Assembly (NCBI GenBank): GCA_964017195.1
Contig: OZ024887.1
Coordinates: 65,073,630 to 65,137,629 of the forward strand
DNA: 64,000 nucleotides
Direction of reading: 5' to 3'
Source: Siderastrea radians
Taxonomy: Eukaryota > Cnidaria > Anthozoa > Scleractinia > Rhizangiidae
A model generated the notes under the pieces. The model ran no database searches. It was not told the DNA's origin and saw only the letters and a list, made by a program, of their open reading frames with translations. Positions 23,301 to 33,600 of the stretch are shown here, piece after piece (positions within the stretch are counted from its first letter, which is position 1; each line of letters begins with the position of its first letter). The position numbers were made by a program, and so were the translations under genes.

Positions 23301-24397
23301 CCGTGCTGCATACTAAATAAGCCACTTGCACACGCGCTGCATTCTAAAGCTCTTGAGTAAATGACGTCATTATATCCTTTCTGGTGTAATAATGGCGGAC
23401 TATTAAATCGGAAAATTGCAGTTTAAGCAAACAGTCTTCTCGAAATTAAGGCTTAAAATTTCGCTCAAGTGAATAAAGTTTCGAAATCCGAAGAAAAAAT
23501 AAAAGTAATTTTTTGATCGTAGTACCACTTTGAATAAGAGTAGAAAACGTGAAGCAACTGCACAATTACCTCACAGCTTTACCTGGTATGCATTTTATCC
23601 ACCTAGACATCAGAAAAAATTCATGGCTGTCAAGTGTACACAGGACAACTGTCATTTGCCACTTGACTCAACTCTTTATTTAAGGCCTGCTGCTAGACAC
23701 CTTTGCTTAACACGAAAAATGACATTAAAGATGTGTTTATTGTTCATCGTGGTGTAAGATAGGTGAGATGAACGTTTATTCGTTTGTCTCACGATGGAAT
23801 CGACTAGCAGTATTGCAGTCGAAACGTCGCGATCAACAACTCAAAGCGATTCCATCGTGAGACAAACGAATGAACGTTCATCTTACCTATGAAAAATGAC
23901 CTTCTTTTGCATGCAAATGAAAACAAATTTTTCAAATGAATGACTGCAACTTTCCTTGCCTTGAAACAGGGGCCAAAGGCAAAATTTTCTGAAATGATCT
24001 ATTACAGCTCTCAAAGAATGCCATGTAACTGTACCCATGCATCTCCAGTGTATAAAATTATCCTAAAGAATTATTTATGTGTGGAACTCTGGGAAAATGT
24101 TTTCAAAGAAAAAGTGTTGGTTATTGACATAATAATTGAAGTTTATAACTAGGATGCTTGGAAGGCTTTCCACATGCCCCTGCCTGTACCACCAGTTCCA
24201 TGTTACTGCTACACAGCACAGCTTGTGTTAGTCAAAACAAAGAGACTGTCGGAGGTAGTAATTTTTGTAAGCACAATCAACTTTGTTATGAGAGACATCC
24301 CCTAGGAAGAGCATCACATCCATGTTAAAGTTATCGGCTAATTAACTTGCAGGAACTTGATCAAGGAGGAGAGCTGGAAAGTTCCCTGACTGGTTAA
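2034..24397 (+). CDS. GLRX3: Glutaredoxin-3 (PICOT; thioredoxin-like plus two monothiol glutaredoxin domains), 5' end missing
   Basis: Twelve coding exons read in one phase-consistent frame: 2034-2142, 2972-3046, 3135-3257, 17419-17503, 17986-18075, 18281-18363, 18669-18730, 21252-21309, 21871-21926, 22725-22764, 22894-22986 and 24353-24397 (TAA). They give 305 residues; with a short missing first exon this matches the roughly 335 residues of animal GLRX3. The thioredoxin-like domain (about 1-90) has WAPQC, lacking the first redox cysteine as is typical, and the cis-proline VPT. Glutaredoxin domain 1 (about 103-208) has CGFS at 130-133, its glycine split by an intron; domain 2 (about 210-305) has CGFS at 232-235. 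Both domains have SNWPTYPQ and [13 protein letters not shown] monothiol glutaredoxins bind a [2Fe-2S] cluster with glutathione, and GLRX3 works with BOLA2 in cytosolic iron-sulphur delivery. All introns are GT-AG. The intron after 3257 is 14,161 bp because of the satellite. I found no first exon in 1-2033; it probably lies upstream. Confidence 0.95.
2416..2566. repeat. Small foldback element (151 bp)
   Basis: The left end AACAATAGAGT is inverted at the right end (ACTCTATTGTT). The inner arms also pair: GATAGGTTGCC and ATTTGATGTTCA near 2451-2480 match their complements near 2505-2530. It sits in the GLRX3 intron between 2143 and 2971 and has no coding content. Confidence 0.7.
3258..3320 (+). 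repeat. ATT/TTA microsatellite flush with a splice donor
   Basis: Imperfect (ATT)n begins directly at the GT of the exon ending at 3257 (CAG then GTTATTATT). It supplies most of the donor context. Confidence 0.85.
3413..3867. mobile_element. Foldback MITE, AGGGC-GGTGGA family, copy 1
   Basis: The left arm (AATTGAAGGGC, then GGCGTAAGTGACGATTTGAG) is inverted at the right end, with further pairing through the internal region (for example AACATTGGCACACAGGCTGG-like sequence). A second copy of the same family at 39936-43067 has a hAT element inside it. There is no coding capacity. It lies in the large GLRX3 intron immediately before the satellite. Confidence 0.75.
3888..4536 (+). repeat. 15-bp satellite, block A (divergent left edge)
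   Basis: Degenerate units of the CTGCAGTATGTGATC family, e.g. GGAGTATGTGATTCT and CACAGTATTTGATTC. Unit divergence is far higher than in blocks B and C, as expected for the edge of an array homogenised by unequal exchange. It ends at the TA where the pogo-type element inserted. Confidence 0.9.
4558..5548. mobile_element. Foldback element nested in the pogo-type transposon
   Basis: Perfect inverted ends of about 42 bp begin GGGCAATTCCAGAAAATATC and contain CACCACGACGGACGG. Next to each arm are short G-rich tandem units (GGAATTCTGAAGGCATGGGG-like; 4600-4720 and 5390-5500). The flanking trinucleotide AAT is present on both sides, and removing the element plus one AAT restores the pogo end. A 3-bp duplication would suit a PIF/Harbinger-type source. 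No transposase is visible inside. Confidence 0.8.
5660..6408 (+). pseudogene. Pogo/Tigger-type DDE transposase remnant
   Basis: Recognisable pieces in order are [19 protein letters not shown] and [15 protein letters not shown] (from about 5733), then [15 protein letters not shown] (about 5980), then [20 protein letters not shown] (about 6085), and finally an acidic tail ([14 protein letters not shown], stop 6406-6408). These are hallmarks of the DDE_1 domain of pogo/jerky-type transposases, including the second and third acidic positions. The reading frame changes at least three times and TGA codons intervene, so the gene is dead. The N-terminal helix-turn-helix half is absent. Confidence 0.85.
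6827..11018 (+). repeat. 15-bp satellite, block B
   Basis: About 4.2 kb of near-perfect 15-bp units, consensus CTGCAGTATGTG plus ATC, GTC, CTC or ACC. The 12-bp core is almost invariant; most variation is at two adjacent positions (A/C/G then T/C). GTC units dominate 7380-9540. Higher-order periods are visible: about 120 bp around AAATGTGATTCTGCAGAATG (7606-8600), and a composite at 9979, 10189 and 10444. A PstI site (CTGCAG) occurs in nearly every unit. Five of six frames are open by chance, so apparent proteins of AVCDP, LQYVI, DHILQ or TYCRI repeats are not evidence of coding. Confidence 0.97.
8717..8916. other. Assembly gap of 200 N
   Basis: Exactly 200 undetermined bases inside the most homogeneous part of satellite block B. 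The round size suggests a placeholder, so true array length is unknown. Confidence 0.95.
11980..13195. repeat. 92-bp tandem array, about nine copies
   Basis: Units with AAGATCGCACTTAATATTTT, then CATCTGAACTGGCGGGTGTT and a CATACAGTTCGATGTAAC segment, recur about every 86-105 bp (AAGATCGC near 12001, 12094, 12178, 12270, 12361, 12454, 12559, 12651 and 12743). The last copy is split by a MITE and resumes at 13113. Confidence 0.9.
12752..13112. mobile_element. Foldback MITE with 7-bp target duplication ATCGCAA
   Basis: Inverted ends of about 28 bp starting CAAGAGAAAATAAGGGGACA. ATCGCAA occurs directly before and after (12745-12751, 13113-13119); including a shared G it could be 8 bp, as in hAT elements. 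Internal arms also pair (GGGATATGTCAA and its complement). It interrupts one unit of the 92-bp array. Confidence 0.85.
13907..17070 (+). repeat. 15-bp satellite, block C
   Basis: About 3.2 kb of the same 15-bp family. From 15040 to 16980 it is extremely homogeneous and dominated by CTC units, unlike the GTC-rich block B. Both margins (13907-14340 and 16985-17070) are more divergent. It ends about 350 bp before the next GLRX3 exon (17419). Confidence 0.97.
18965..20409. mobile_element. TIR element in a GLRX3 intron, hAT-like ends
   Basis: Ends are CAGAAACTCATAAGG and CCTTATGAGTTTCTG, with further pairing inward (GACTTGAAACGTG/CACGTTTCAA; AACTCGC/GCGAGTT). Flanking sequence is TAA-rich, so an 8-bp target duplication cannot be placed. 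CAG-type ends suggest hAT. The interior has no recognisable transposase; a 99-codon frame at 19130-19429 has no family resemblance. A perfect 51-bp palindrome lies at 20197-20247. Confidence 0.65.
20197..20247. repeat. Perfect 51-bp palindrome
   Basis: Two 25-bp arms (TTAAGTTTCACAACGCTGGG at the outer left) with a one-base centre; I see no mismatch. It could extrude as a hairpin. Confidence 0.9.
20510..20574 (+). pseudogene. Partial duplicate of a GLRX3 exon with its donor
   Basis: About 65 bp match 21272-21338 with one clear change in the coding part: the 3' part of exon 21252-21309 (coding APVM-FMKGSPD), its GTAAG donor and about 25 bp of following intron. The copy lies 760 bp upstream in the same intron, at the right margin of the TIR element. 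It has an AG (CACAG) directly before the matching part but a poor polypyrimidine tract. Confidence 0.85.
22150..22285. repeat. 12-bp minisatellite (GCACCAGGGCAG)n and poly-C run
   Basis: About five units of GCACCAGGGCAG at 22151-22215, then a C-rich tract with an uninterrupted run near 22266-22282. Lies in a GLRX3 intron. Confidence 0.9.
23029..23532. mobile_element. Long foldback element (504 bp) in the last GLRX3 intron
   Basis: Ends CAAAGTGGTACTA and TAGTACCACTTTG; arms of roughly 200 bp pair almost throughout (e.g. TTTTTTCTTCGGA with TCCGAAGAAAAAA; GACGTCAT near both inner ends). No ORF and no clear target duplication. MITE-like. Confidence 0.85.
23760..23889. mobile_element. Short foldback MITE (130 bp)
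   Basis: Arms of about 43 bp (TAGGTGAGATGAACGTTTAT outward, CACGATGGAATCG inward) surround a loop of about 45 bp containing GTCGAAACGTCGCGATC. No coding content. Confidence 0.85.
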
Positions 24398-24633
24398 ATC
24401 AACTGCAGTATTAAAAGAAGAAATTAACAACAAGCAAAAATGACCACCATTATCTCTGAAGAGTGTGGAAGTTCTGAAATCTAGCAAGCAAGAAAGTTGG
24501 TATATAAAAGAACAATAACAAAACGTAACACGTCCGACAAGTGTTTGAAGAGATTGTTTTAATTAAAGGTGACTTGTCTTAAAATCGTTGTAGTTGTCTA
24601 CTTAGCCCTAGGGCTTTCTAACAAAAGCTTGTC

Positions 24634-24639
24634 AATAAA
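24634..24639 (+). promoter_or_regulatory. Poly(A) signal AATAAA of GLRX3
   Basis: AATAAA lies 237 bp after the GLRX3 stop codon, the first good hexamer on this strand after the last exon. It is the likely 3' end of the transcript; no cDNA evidence is available here. Confidence 0.5.
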
Positions 24640-25133
24640 ACAAAGCTGTTGAAAGATCGTTTTATCACCTCTCTTCATTGCATGAGTAAACTGGTCATTT
24701 TAAAATATTGTTATTTGACTGAATTTTAAATAACAAATTAATGTCACTGTTCCGAGCCAACTTAAGCAGCTTGAACGAATTGAAAACGCTTTAATAGTAA
24801 TAACTACTTGGAAAGAAACACACAAACTCAGTTTGGCGTAATGTGGGAACACATCCCTTACGGTTTGGCATGACAAGCGACTGCCATTTGCTTGCCCATT
24901 TAAGCCTCACTAGTCCTCGCAGCACTACACGCCGTGAGACGGAACAAACAATCACGTGACCTTAGATGCCTCACCTATCTCCCCAGCACTGTATGCTGAC
25001 ACCACACGAACAACCAGTGCTAGATCGGGCAAGAGTACTGGCAGGTGCACAAATAAATCAATAGAACAAACAAATAGAGGCCAAGGCGGGGGCCGAACAG
25101 TTAAGAAATATTGCGCATGGCCCTGACAGCACC

Positions 25134-27838
25134 TTAGGAAGCCCCCGAACGAGCAATTAGAAGAGAGTGACCCCGCTGAAAGAAGTCTGTCTTAGATGCT
25201 TTGAAGGTAACCGATATGTGGTGGCGGCTGCCTAGCCTAGGGTGAAAGGAAATGGTGTCAGTAGACAGGTCAAACTGCGAACGAAAAAGATTTACCCCTC
25301 GATAGGTAAATTCACTACAACCAAGGAATCCAAAAAATGCTATTTTAAAGGGCCCAATCAACTCCGGAGGACAGGATGAATGCCCAGCAAAACACTGGGC
25401 GTGACAGGTTAGCGTAGGATGCGAGATTGCCCCTGATAGCGAAGGATACCCCCAATTGTAGTTTACCTTGTAATGATCGCCGTACCCACAACAAATGTGG
25501 AGTTGCGCACGGCTGCAAAATAAATCCTTATGGTACCATGACGAACAGACCCAAGCTACGAAGCAAAATAAATAAGAGTTCCTTCTGAGGCAGGTAGAAT
25601 GTCACGCCGCTCTGACATGATACAAAATTGACATTAAACAAAATTGAATAAACCTTTTCTTCTCAGAGCTGTAAGAACGACTGGTGTTGAACGCAAGTCC
25701 CCAGTTGGCATACTGCAAATCTTATCTCTTGAAGTGTCAGAGGGGAAGGCGGGATGAAGCAGTGATGAGGGTCTGCATTGGGGGCGAGCTCCCTGAAATG
25801 CCGAACCTGAAAACGGGAGAGGGAGTCAGCGATAGCATCAGAAACCCTAGGGACATGACAAGCCCTAATGAAGAAATTGTGCTTCATAGAAAGGAGGACT
25901 AAAACATGCAGTAAATCCATGACGCGTGGGGCCTTGGAGTGTCCTGAGTTAATAATTATGACCACGGACTCATTGTCACACCAAAATTGCAAACGTTTAT
26001 CAGAAAAATGGGGATACCATGTGGCACAGACAACAACAGTGGGGAATAGTTCCTGCCACTCTATACTGATACCCTTCTCTTTGCTTATTTGAAGATGAGG
26101 TGGCCATCTCCGGTCCCCTGAAAGAAACCCCCAAAGCCAACTGTGCTAGCAGCATTGGTATATACCTTATTCTCACTAAATTTCGCGAGTATTAAATTTC
26201 GCGAAAAATCAAAAGCCATATTTCGCAAGTATTAAATTTCGCGATTTTGAGAGGAAATTGGAATTGGAGTGTATTTAATTCCGCGATTTTTTCTATTCTT
26301 CAATTTGTGGCTTTGACCTCGGAACTGTAACTACATAATTAATATGATTGTCATCGTAAACAATAGCAAACAAAACAAGCTAAACGTAACAAAGCATAAG
26401 GTATTCCACAGTCTCAATACCCGATAGCGGCAGAGGACAGTTCGGACAGCGAGAGTGATGCAGTGGAAGATAACTGTGGACGAAATCAAACAGAAAAACT
26501 CCTAAACATGAAGCTGAGACATGTTGGAATAACGGTAATGACAATAATAAAGCAACCGCCTGAATTTCATTATTTTATTGATATATTATATAGTATTAAA
26601 TTTCGCGGTTTTAATCTTCGCGTGTCCTATATTTCGCGAGTATTAAATTTCGCGATTTTCTCAAAATCGCGAAATTTAGCACTTGCGAAACTAAGTGGAA
26701 TAAGGTAATTCCAGGGCATCAGAAGGGGTAAGGGTGGAGACTGAAAAAAGGAATGCCCATTCGATGAAGAGACAGAAGCTTTCCACGCCAATGTCCTTAG
26801 AAACCCCCTGTTAGGACATATTGGAAACGACTGGGAACGCCCCGAGTCAGCTTGATAATCCTTTGGAGAAAGGCCCTACCAGGAACAACTACCTTGCATG
26901 CAAACTGTAAAGTGTCGATAAGGGACTGAAGTTCTACCAGCCGTGCGGATCGGAGGAATTGGAAGGAGTTGAGCATATCCTTAATCCTAGTAACAGTTTG
27001 TCGTCAGGGAGCAGGGTGGCGAGACATTGTCCAGAACAATACCCATATATTCCAGGACTTGGGAGGGACCTCGGCGGACATGAAAGTGCGAAGCAAAGTG
27101 CTGAAGCTACTTAGGCACTGCAATTTGGAGGGCTCCAGTAAGAAAAAATCATCCAGAATATGGATGACATGTTTGATACCATACTTATTTTTGAGGGTCC
27201 ATTCCAGGGCATCAGATAATAGGTTAAAGAGGAATGGGGCGGACCGCAGCCCGAAGGGAAAATAAAGGTCAACGTAAAACTTGGACTGCCAATAAATACC
27301 CAAAAGATTCCAATCATCTGGGTGTATAGGGATAAGGCAGAAGGCAGATTTTAAATCTGTCTTAGCCATAAGAGAGCCTGGAGCCAGGGTATGGAGGATG
27401 TGAATAGCATCCTCCACTCTTACATACTGAAGGGAATACAGGTCTTTAGGTATATTGTCATTAATGCTATCCCCTTCCGGGTAAGAAAGATGGTAAATAG
27501 TGTGCCATTCCGAGGAATTCTTCTTAGGGACTACGCCTACAGGGTGACATTGGAGATCAGGGATGCCCAGCTTAACCCCCTTAGCTACGCCGTTAATTAT
27601 CAGATACTATAACAGAATGCTGAGAGGCAGAAATGAAATTACGTGATATGCGGGGTATACGAGGGCCAGTATACCCAATGCGAGCGCCAAACCTTACCAT
27701 ATGAATTAAGGAAACAACATAATCAGGGCTAGGATAATCAAACAGTTCCAGTTGCAAGCGACCCACATCAATAGGTGTAGACAACAAGGGACCTTTATTT
27801 CTTGCTGCGGTCGGTGTTGCTTGCACTCCTGGCACCAC
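25134..27838 (-). pseudogene. DIRS-type pol pseudogene
   Basis: Coding remnants lie in at least four separate frames. The RT active-site aspartates survive as LDD (in HILDDFF) and the RNase H tail (ADSLSRF) is legible, but the frame is interrupted repeatedly. A MITE at 26165-26705 separates RT from RNase H. The recombinase assignment rests on general sequence character only. Confidence 0.7.
26165..26705. mobile_element. MITE with TA target duplication inside the DIRS-like element
   Basis: Ends CCTTATTCTCACTAAATTTC and the complement of a near copy (CCTTATTCCACTTAGTTTC), flanked by TA at 26163-26164 and 26706-26707. The interior is rich in AAATTTCGCG in both orientations. TA duplication and end sequence suit a Tc1/mariner-pogo source. 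Confidence 0.85.
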
Positions 27839-27990
27839 CGCTGGTTGAGCGTTGAGGGCATGTGCGGGAGGCTTGTACGGGATTCGAAAAAAGATTTACA
27901 CTGTATTTGACTTACTTGTTGCCCCTAGACCGCCCACGGTGTGTGAGCATTGTCACGTTTTACAGTACGTGCTGTAAAACTTTCTTTCTT

Positions 27991-29181
27991 CTAAGCCCCC
28001 TACAGGATGTGCAACAATGCTGAACACTTGAACCTGCAAGAGTCACCAGTTAAGTTTACACATCCACATTCAACATCATAGAACAGAATGACCTCACCAG
28101 TTCAACAACTTTATTTCGAAAGGGTTGGAAGGTTTGATCAAGGTGTTAAAATTGCTTGGCCACCTCATACAACAATGTTCCATTAAACAATGGTTGGACT
28201 TGCGTCAAATCCAAATGGTACTTTGAGTTACAAGAAGCACAAATGAAGATTTCCACACGAACTGTCTTGTTTGTTTTATTTTATAACTGAATAAATATAC
28301 ACTTTTTATCATCATAATCTACAGGACATTGTTTACAGTATACAAGAACATGAGCTACGTTTTCCTTCCCAAAAATCAGCCATCATGGAGGCAAACAACA
28401 AGCTAAACATTATTTTACTATAAAAGAAATAACGGCACCAAACGTGATGAATGATAGAGGGCAATAACAGAATTTGAAAGTATATGCAGTCCTGAGTGGT
28501 AAGCAGTAATAATACTGTTTTTTTTTTTGTCAAGTACTAATTTTTGAATTCTCTTAAATGCCCTCGAGTCTTTTATTTGCACCACGTAATACCACAAGTA
28601 CAAAGTAGTCAATTTCTGTTTTTCTAATAGAACAAAGGCAACCTAAATACCTCTGTGTTCATTAACTTATCTAAAACAGCTATAAACAGTTGAATCTCTC
28701 ATCACGAACACCTTGCTACTACGTGCAGTTCGCTTCGTCTGTCAAAGACCTATCTTCAGATAAACTCTACCTCTGTAATATGGACACTCATCTGTGGCCT
28801 TTGGTGTGCATATTAATCCTTCCAGCCCCAATATCAGTATGCAAAGTTCTCGTTACTGGTCTCCATACATTTTGTTGAGTACCAGTTGGGAGAACTTGTT
28901 TACACATCAGGACAGTTCATCTTTGGTGATCATTTCTCTAATCCCCCTGACCTGTATGTTATGTAATGCACTGTTATGATGAGGAGAAATTTGATGATTA
29001 TCACCATTGGGGCTGAAACGGGTTACTGAAGACAATCAACTGCAATAAGATTAATTCACATACACTGTGCAGCTACAAAGTCTTAGTATTGCATTTGAAA
29101 TGAGACCACTTTCAATAGAACACTTCATAACTGTGAAAGGAACGTGCCAATTTAACTTGATGGCAACTTAATGGAATACAC
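27991..29181. other. Intergenic stretch with one MITE
   Basis: No gene is supported. The AT-rich segment 28250-28620 has only short chance frames. A MITE lies at 28814-29030. The LINE begins at 29182. Confidence 0.5.
28814..29030. mobile_element. Short MITE, GCCCCAATATCAG family, copy 1
   Basis: TTCCAGCCCCAAT at the left is inverted at the right (ATTGGGGCTGAAA). The internal GGGAGAACTTGTTT and GTGATCATTTC segments are shared with a second copy at 55858-56058. Confidence 0.75.
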
Positions 29182-29260
29182 GGGGACTGGGTCGGACATG
29201 GCTCGTGAGTAGACGTTTACAACGTGGCTCCGTAAAACTTAATCTTTTCGAAGGCTATCT

Positions 29261-30184
29261 ATGGCAGATATATCCTATTACTTCAAAAGAAAAGACAGGA
29301 AAGGCAATTCCGAAAGCTCAGAGGATAGTCTTAAGTCACCAGAGGATAAAAAAGCAAGAACAATTCGATCTCCGGGTTCGGAATCGGACGACATCTTGGA
29401 AGCCCTCGATATGGCCGAAGGCGTTATGCCTAAAATTGAATTGATTTTGTCCAAGTTGGCAATTCTAGAGGACAAAATGGACGGAATAGAGAAACACATG
29501 TGTAATGTTGACGAAAGAGTGAGCCGGCTACAGGAGAAAGTCTCAACTCTTGAATTATGTTTGAACGGGCACGATGAGTTAGTGAGGTCAGTTGAAGCGA
29601 AAGTTACCAGCTACATTGCCGACGCTGACAAGATGAAGAGTGATATTTCTACTCTAAACAAGAATGTAAAGTCCGCGGAAGAAAAGATTCTCAACTACGA
29701 AGCAGACGTGGCAAAAGCGAACGGTGAGATGGCATCTTTACGCAAACAATTGCAATATATGGAAACGTACCAGAGAAGGGAAAATCTACGGTTCTATGGC
29801 ATACCCGAGCAGTCTGAGGGTAAAGAAAATTCACGCGAAGTTCTGGTAGACTTTTTCAAAAACAACCTAGGCATTGATGATGCCGAAAGTATCGAATTAC
29901 AGCGTGTGCATAGGATCGGGAAATACGACTCCGAACAGACGAAACCTCGGCAGATGATCGCGAGATTTCTCCGATATCCGGAAAGGGAGGAGGTTTTCTC
30001 AAAAGCGGGGAGGCTAAAAGGAACGGGACTTGGAATATCTGCAGATTTGCCCAAATCTATTGTTGAAGCAAGGAAGAAATTGATCAATAAATTCAAAGCG
30101 GCGAAAAAAGACGGGAAGACCGCGTTTTTCAGCAGAGCGGAGCCAGACAAACTTTACATTGATGGTGTTCTAATTTCTCCTTAA
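29261..30184 (+). CDS. LINE ORF1 protein (coiled coil plus RRM-like, L1 ORF1p type), 307 aa
   Basis: Residues about 60-170 form a heptad-rich coiled coil. A central RRM-like region follows (YQRRENLRFYGIPE near 170-183; VHRIGKYDSEQTKPRQMIARF) and then a C-terminal domain, the order seen in L1 ORF1p (Transposase_22 family). Such proteins trimerise and coat the LINE RNA. ATG at 29261 begins MADISYYFKRK; there is no frame disruption. It is 461 bp upstream of ORF2. Confidence 0.9.
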   Translation: MADISYYFKRKDRKGNSESSEDSLKSPEDKKARTIRSPGSESDDILEALDMAEGVMPKIELILSKLAILEDKMDGIEKHMCNVDERVSRLQEKVSTLELCLNGHDELVRSVEAKVTSYIADADKMKSDISTLNKNVKSAEEKILNYEADVAKANGEMASLRKQLQYMETYQRRENLRFYGIPEQSEGKENSREVLVDFFKNNLGIDDAESIELQRVHRIGKYDSEQTKPRQMIARFLRYPEREEVFSKAGRLKGTGLGISADLPKSIVEARKKLINKFKAAKKDGKTAFFSRAEPDKLYIDGVLISP

Positions 30185-30645
30185 GCTTATATCTACTTAC
30201 TTTAGGCGTAAATATTAGTTACTAATCAAATCTTTACCTTCTGTTTAATCAGTATGTCTGCATATTTAGACGTTAAGATTATTTATTGATGAAATCATGC
30301 CTTTGGACTTTTGAATCCAGTCGAATATTTTTTGTATTTTCGGAGGCCCGCGTTATGCAAATTTTGCTAACCGTTGTAAGACCTAGACTATAAGCAGCGT
30401 TATTTTAACAGCTTTTGCTGGCTGCTTTCTTAAGATCTTTATTTGTTCTTTTGTGTGAATGTTCTTCGTTGTGTTAATTGATAATTGTAGTTGGATGCTT
30501 GACAAGTGCAGTAATTTTGGGCATAAATTACCTATCATTGTCATTCAAAATCAAGCGTGTAGGTTGTACGGCAGCACCAATAGTTGTCATGAAATCACGG
30601 ATCTCGATGTGATGTTCTTTTTAGGCACTTTTTTTACTTCTCTCG

Positions 30646-33600
30646 ATGGAGGGTAATAATCTCCAATTTAAACTGCTTTCCCTGAACGTTAGAGGTATTC
30701 GCACCTTTGAAAAAAGAAAATGCATATTTAATTGGCTAGGAAAACAGAATGCAGATATCTATTTTCTTCAGGAAACTTATAGCACGGAGGAGTTAGAGAA
30801 CCAATGGAGGAAACAATGGAGAGGAGACTTGTTCTTTGCTCATGGAACCTCGCATAGCAAAGGTACTCTTATTTTGATTAGAGAGGGTTTGGATTTTCTA
30901 ATTAAATCAGTGCAAAGAGATGAAATGGGAACTTTTATAATCCTAGATGCCTTGATCCAAGATTCCCCTTTTTTGCTGGTTAATATTTATTCACCTACAA
31001 AGCCGTGTGAACAGATCCAATTTTTTGATAAAATTGCATGTCTCATAGAAGAGAAAATGTCGCAATCAGATTATCAGATCGTACTAGGTGGGGACTTCAA
31101 TGTTACTTTTGAACCCAACTTGGACTGCTCAGGAGGGAAACCTTCCGTAAAGAATTCTGTTAAGAGTCTCGAAGACATCATATCGAAATATGACTTGACT
31201 GACATTTGGAGAGTAAGAAATCCGACCAAAAAACGTTTCACCTGGAGACAGAAAAATCCATTAATCCAAAGAAGACTAGATTTCTGGTTAATTAGCGACT
31301 CCCTACAGGATGACACAAATAAGGCAGACATTAGAACTGCAATTAAAACTGATCACTCCGCAATAACACTAGACATTGATAGTATAAGTGACACAAGTCA
31401 CGGTCCCTCTTTTTGGAAGTTTAATAATAGCCTTTTGGATGATGAAGCATATTTAAAATTGATAACAGATCGAATTCCTTCTTGGCTTACCGAGATTAGT
31501 TATAATCAAGACGTTAGAGTTCAGTGGGACTGGATAAAATATAACATACGGAAGGAGACTATTCAGTATAGCAAGGTAAAAGCAAAGCAACGCAGGGAAA
31601 GAATGATTATGATCGAGAACAAATTGAAACTAGCGGAGGAAAAAGTAGCTGAAATTCCAACTATAGCAAACCAAAATGAACTTGAAAATTTGAAGATTGA
31701 GTATGAAAAGGAATATGAATACATAACTAGAGGGGCGATCACTCGTTCACGTGCATCCTGGTATGAAAAAGGGGAGAAAAATAATAAGTACTTTCTAAAC
31801 CTTGAAAGAAATAACAAGAGAAAAAGCACGATCAGGAAAGTCGAATTCGCTGATGGTAACGTAACGACAAATCCTAAAAAGATCATGGATGAGTTGTATT
31901 CTTTCTACTCAGACCTTTACAGCGAGACAAATCAATCGGAAATCAACCAGTCTTGTCCTTTCCTGGATTTCATACCAAGACTATCTCCAGAAATGCAACA
32001 GTTTTGTGAAGGTGAACTGTCTGTTGCCGAGTGTTATAATATATTATCAACTTTTCAAAATAATAAGACACCTGGAAACGATGGTCTCACTATCGAATTC
32101 TACAGGAGCTTCTGGCCCGTTCTTGGTGAGATGTTAGTAAAAAGCCTAAATTATTCCTACAAACATGGAGAGCTTTCATCTTCACAAAAGGAAGCAGTTA
32201 TTGTCCTCATAGAGAAAAAAGATCGAGATCGACGGCAAATAAAAAACTGGAGGCCAATTTCTCTAATTAATGTTGACGTTAAAATTGGAACTAAAGCAAT
32301 TGCTAAGAGACTGGAAAAGGTATTACCAGAAATTATACACCACAACCAGAATGCTTACGTCAAAGGAAGAACAATTTTTGATGCAGTACGTACGATTGAC
32401 GATATTATTTCTCTAACAGCTTCAAAGGACATAAGCTCCCTATTAGTAGCAATTGACTTTGAGAAAGCTTTTGATTCTGTCAATTGGAATTATCTCAAAA
32501 AAACCCTCGAGAAATTCAACTTCGGACCATCTTTTATAGCCTGGATTACTACTTTTTACTCGGATATATCTAGCAGTGTCATGAACAACGGCTTCGCAAC
32601 CCAGCCCTTCAAACTCTCCCGAGGGGTTCGTCAAGGTGATCCTCTCTCTCCTTATCTCTTTATTCTTGTACTAGAAACACTAGCCATCAATATCAGAAAT
32701 GATATAAAGATAGGAGGAATCAAAATTGACAATCAAGAATTGAAACTGGTCATCTTTGCGGATGATTTAACGGTCTTTCTTAAAGACAAGGAATCTTTTT
32801 ATCAGCTTTCCAATACTTTACACACATTTGGTGTGTACTCCGGCTTGAAAATGAACAAACAAAAGACAGAAGTTATGAATCTCGGTTCTTCGAGAGTCAC
32901 TGCAGAGGAATTAAGTGTGGAACACATCCCTAAAGCAGTCAAAATCTTGGGGATACATTTCACCTATGATTATGCGCTTTTCCAAAGATTAAACTTGGAC
33001 TCCATCGTTAAATCCTTAAAAAAGACACTAAACAGTTGGAGCTGGAGAGGTCTCACACTACTAGGTAAAATACAGGTAATTAAAACCTTTGCTATTCCAA
33101 AAATTCTATATCGTATGAGTCTCATCTGCTCGAACAAAAAATTTATCAAAGATATAAATCAAATTTTATTTAACTTTATTTGGAAAGGTAAAGACAAAGT
33201 GAAACGTGCTACCCTGATAAATGATATTAATGAAGGAGGCTTAAAGATGCCTCATATCGAATCCATGATTGAAGCACAAAGAATCATGTGCATCCAAAAA
33301 TTTCTGGATAACTCACTACGCTCTTGGAAGTGCATTCTAAATCACTACCTCAATAAAGTTGGAGGTAGACTCTTATTTTATTGCAACTTCGAATACTCAA
33401 AATTACCTATAGATTTACCAAAATACTACAAGGAATGCTTGATAGCTTGGTCTCTCTTGAAAAACTCCAATCCTACTTCTCTGGACGAAATATTCAACCA
33501 GCCAATTTGGAACAATAGGTTTATATGTATTGACAACAAATCTGTATTCAGTAGGAAACTCTTCTCTGCAGGACTTTGTAAAGTCGGAGATTTATGTGAG

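Larger units (their letters stand above)
24840..27990 (-). mobile_element. Degenerate DIRS-like retroelement (RT, RNase H, tyrosine recombinase)
   Basis: The - strand carries, in 5'-3' order, a pre-RT region (RFGARIGYTGPRIPRI, about 27593-27838), a reverse transcriptase (DLKSAFCLIPIHPDDW, FPFGLRSAPFLFN and HILDDFF; 27004-27417), an RNase H-like domain (GFGGFFQG near 26135, then CDNESVVIIINSG and IADSLSRF at 25663-25992) and a segment resembling a tyrosine recombinase (AFFGFLGCSEFTYRG, 25134-25361). RT, RNase H and recombinase in this order define DIRS-type elements. Stops and frameshifts separate the segments. Outer limits are approximate. Confidence 0.75.
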
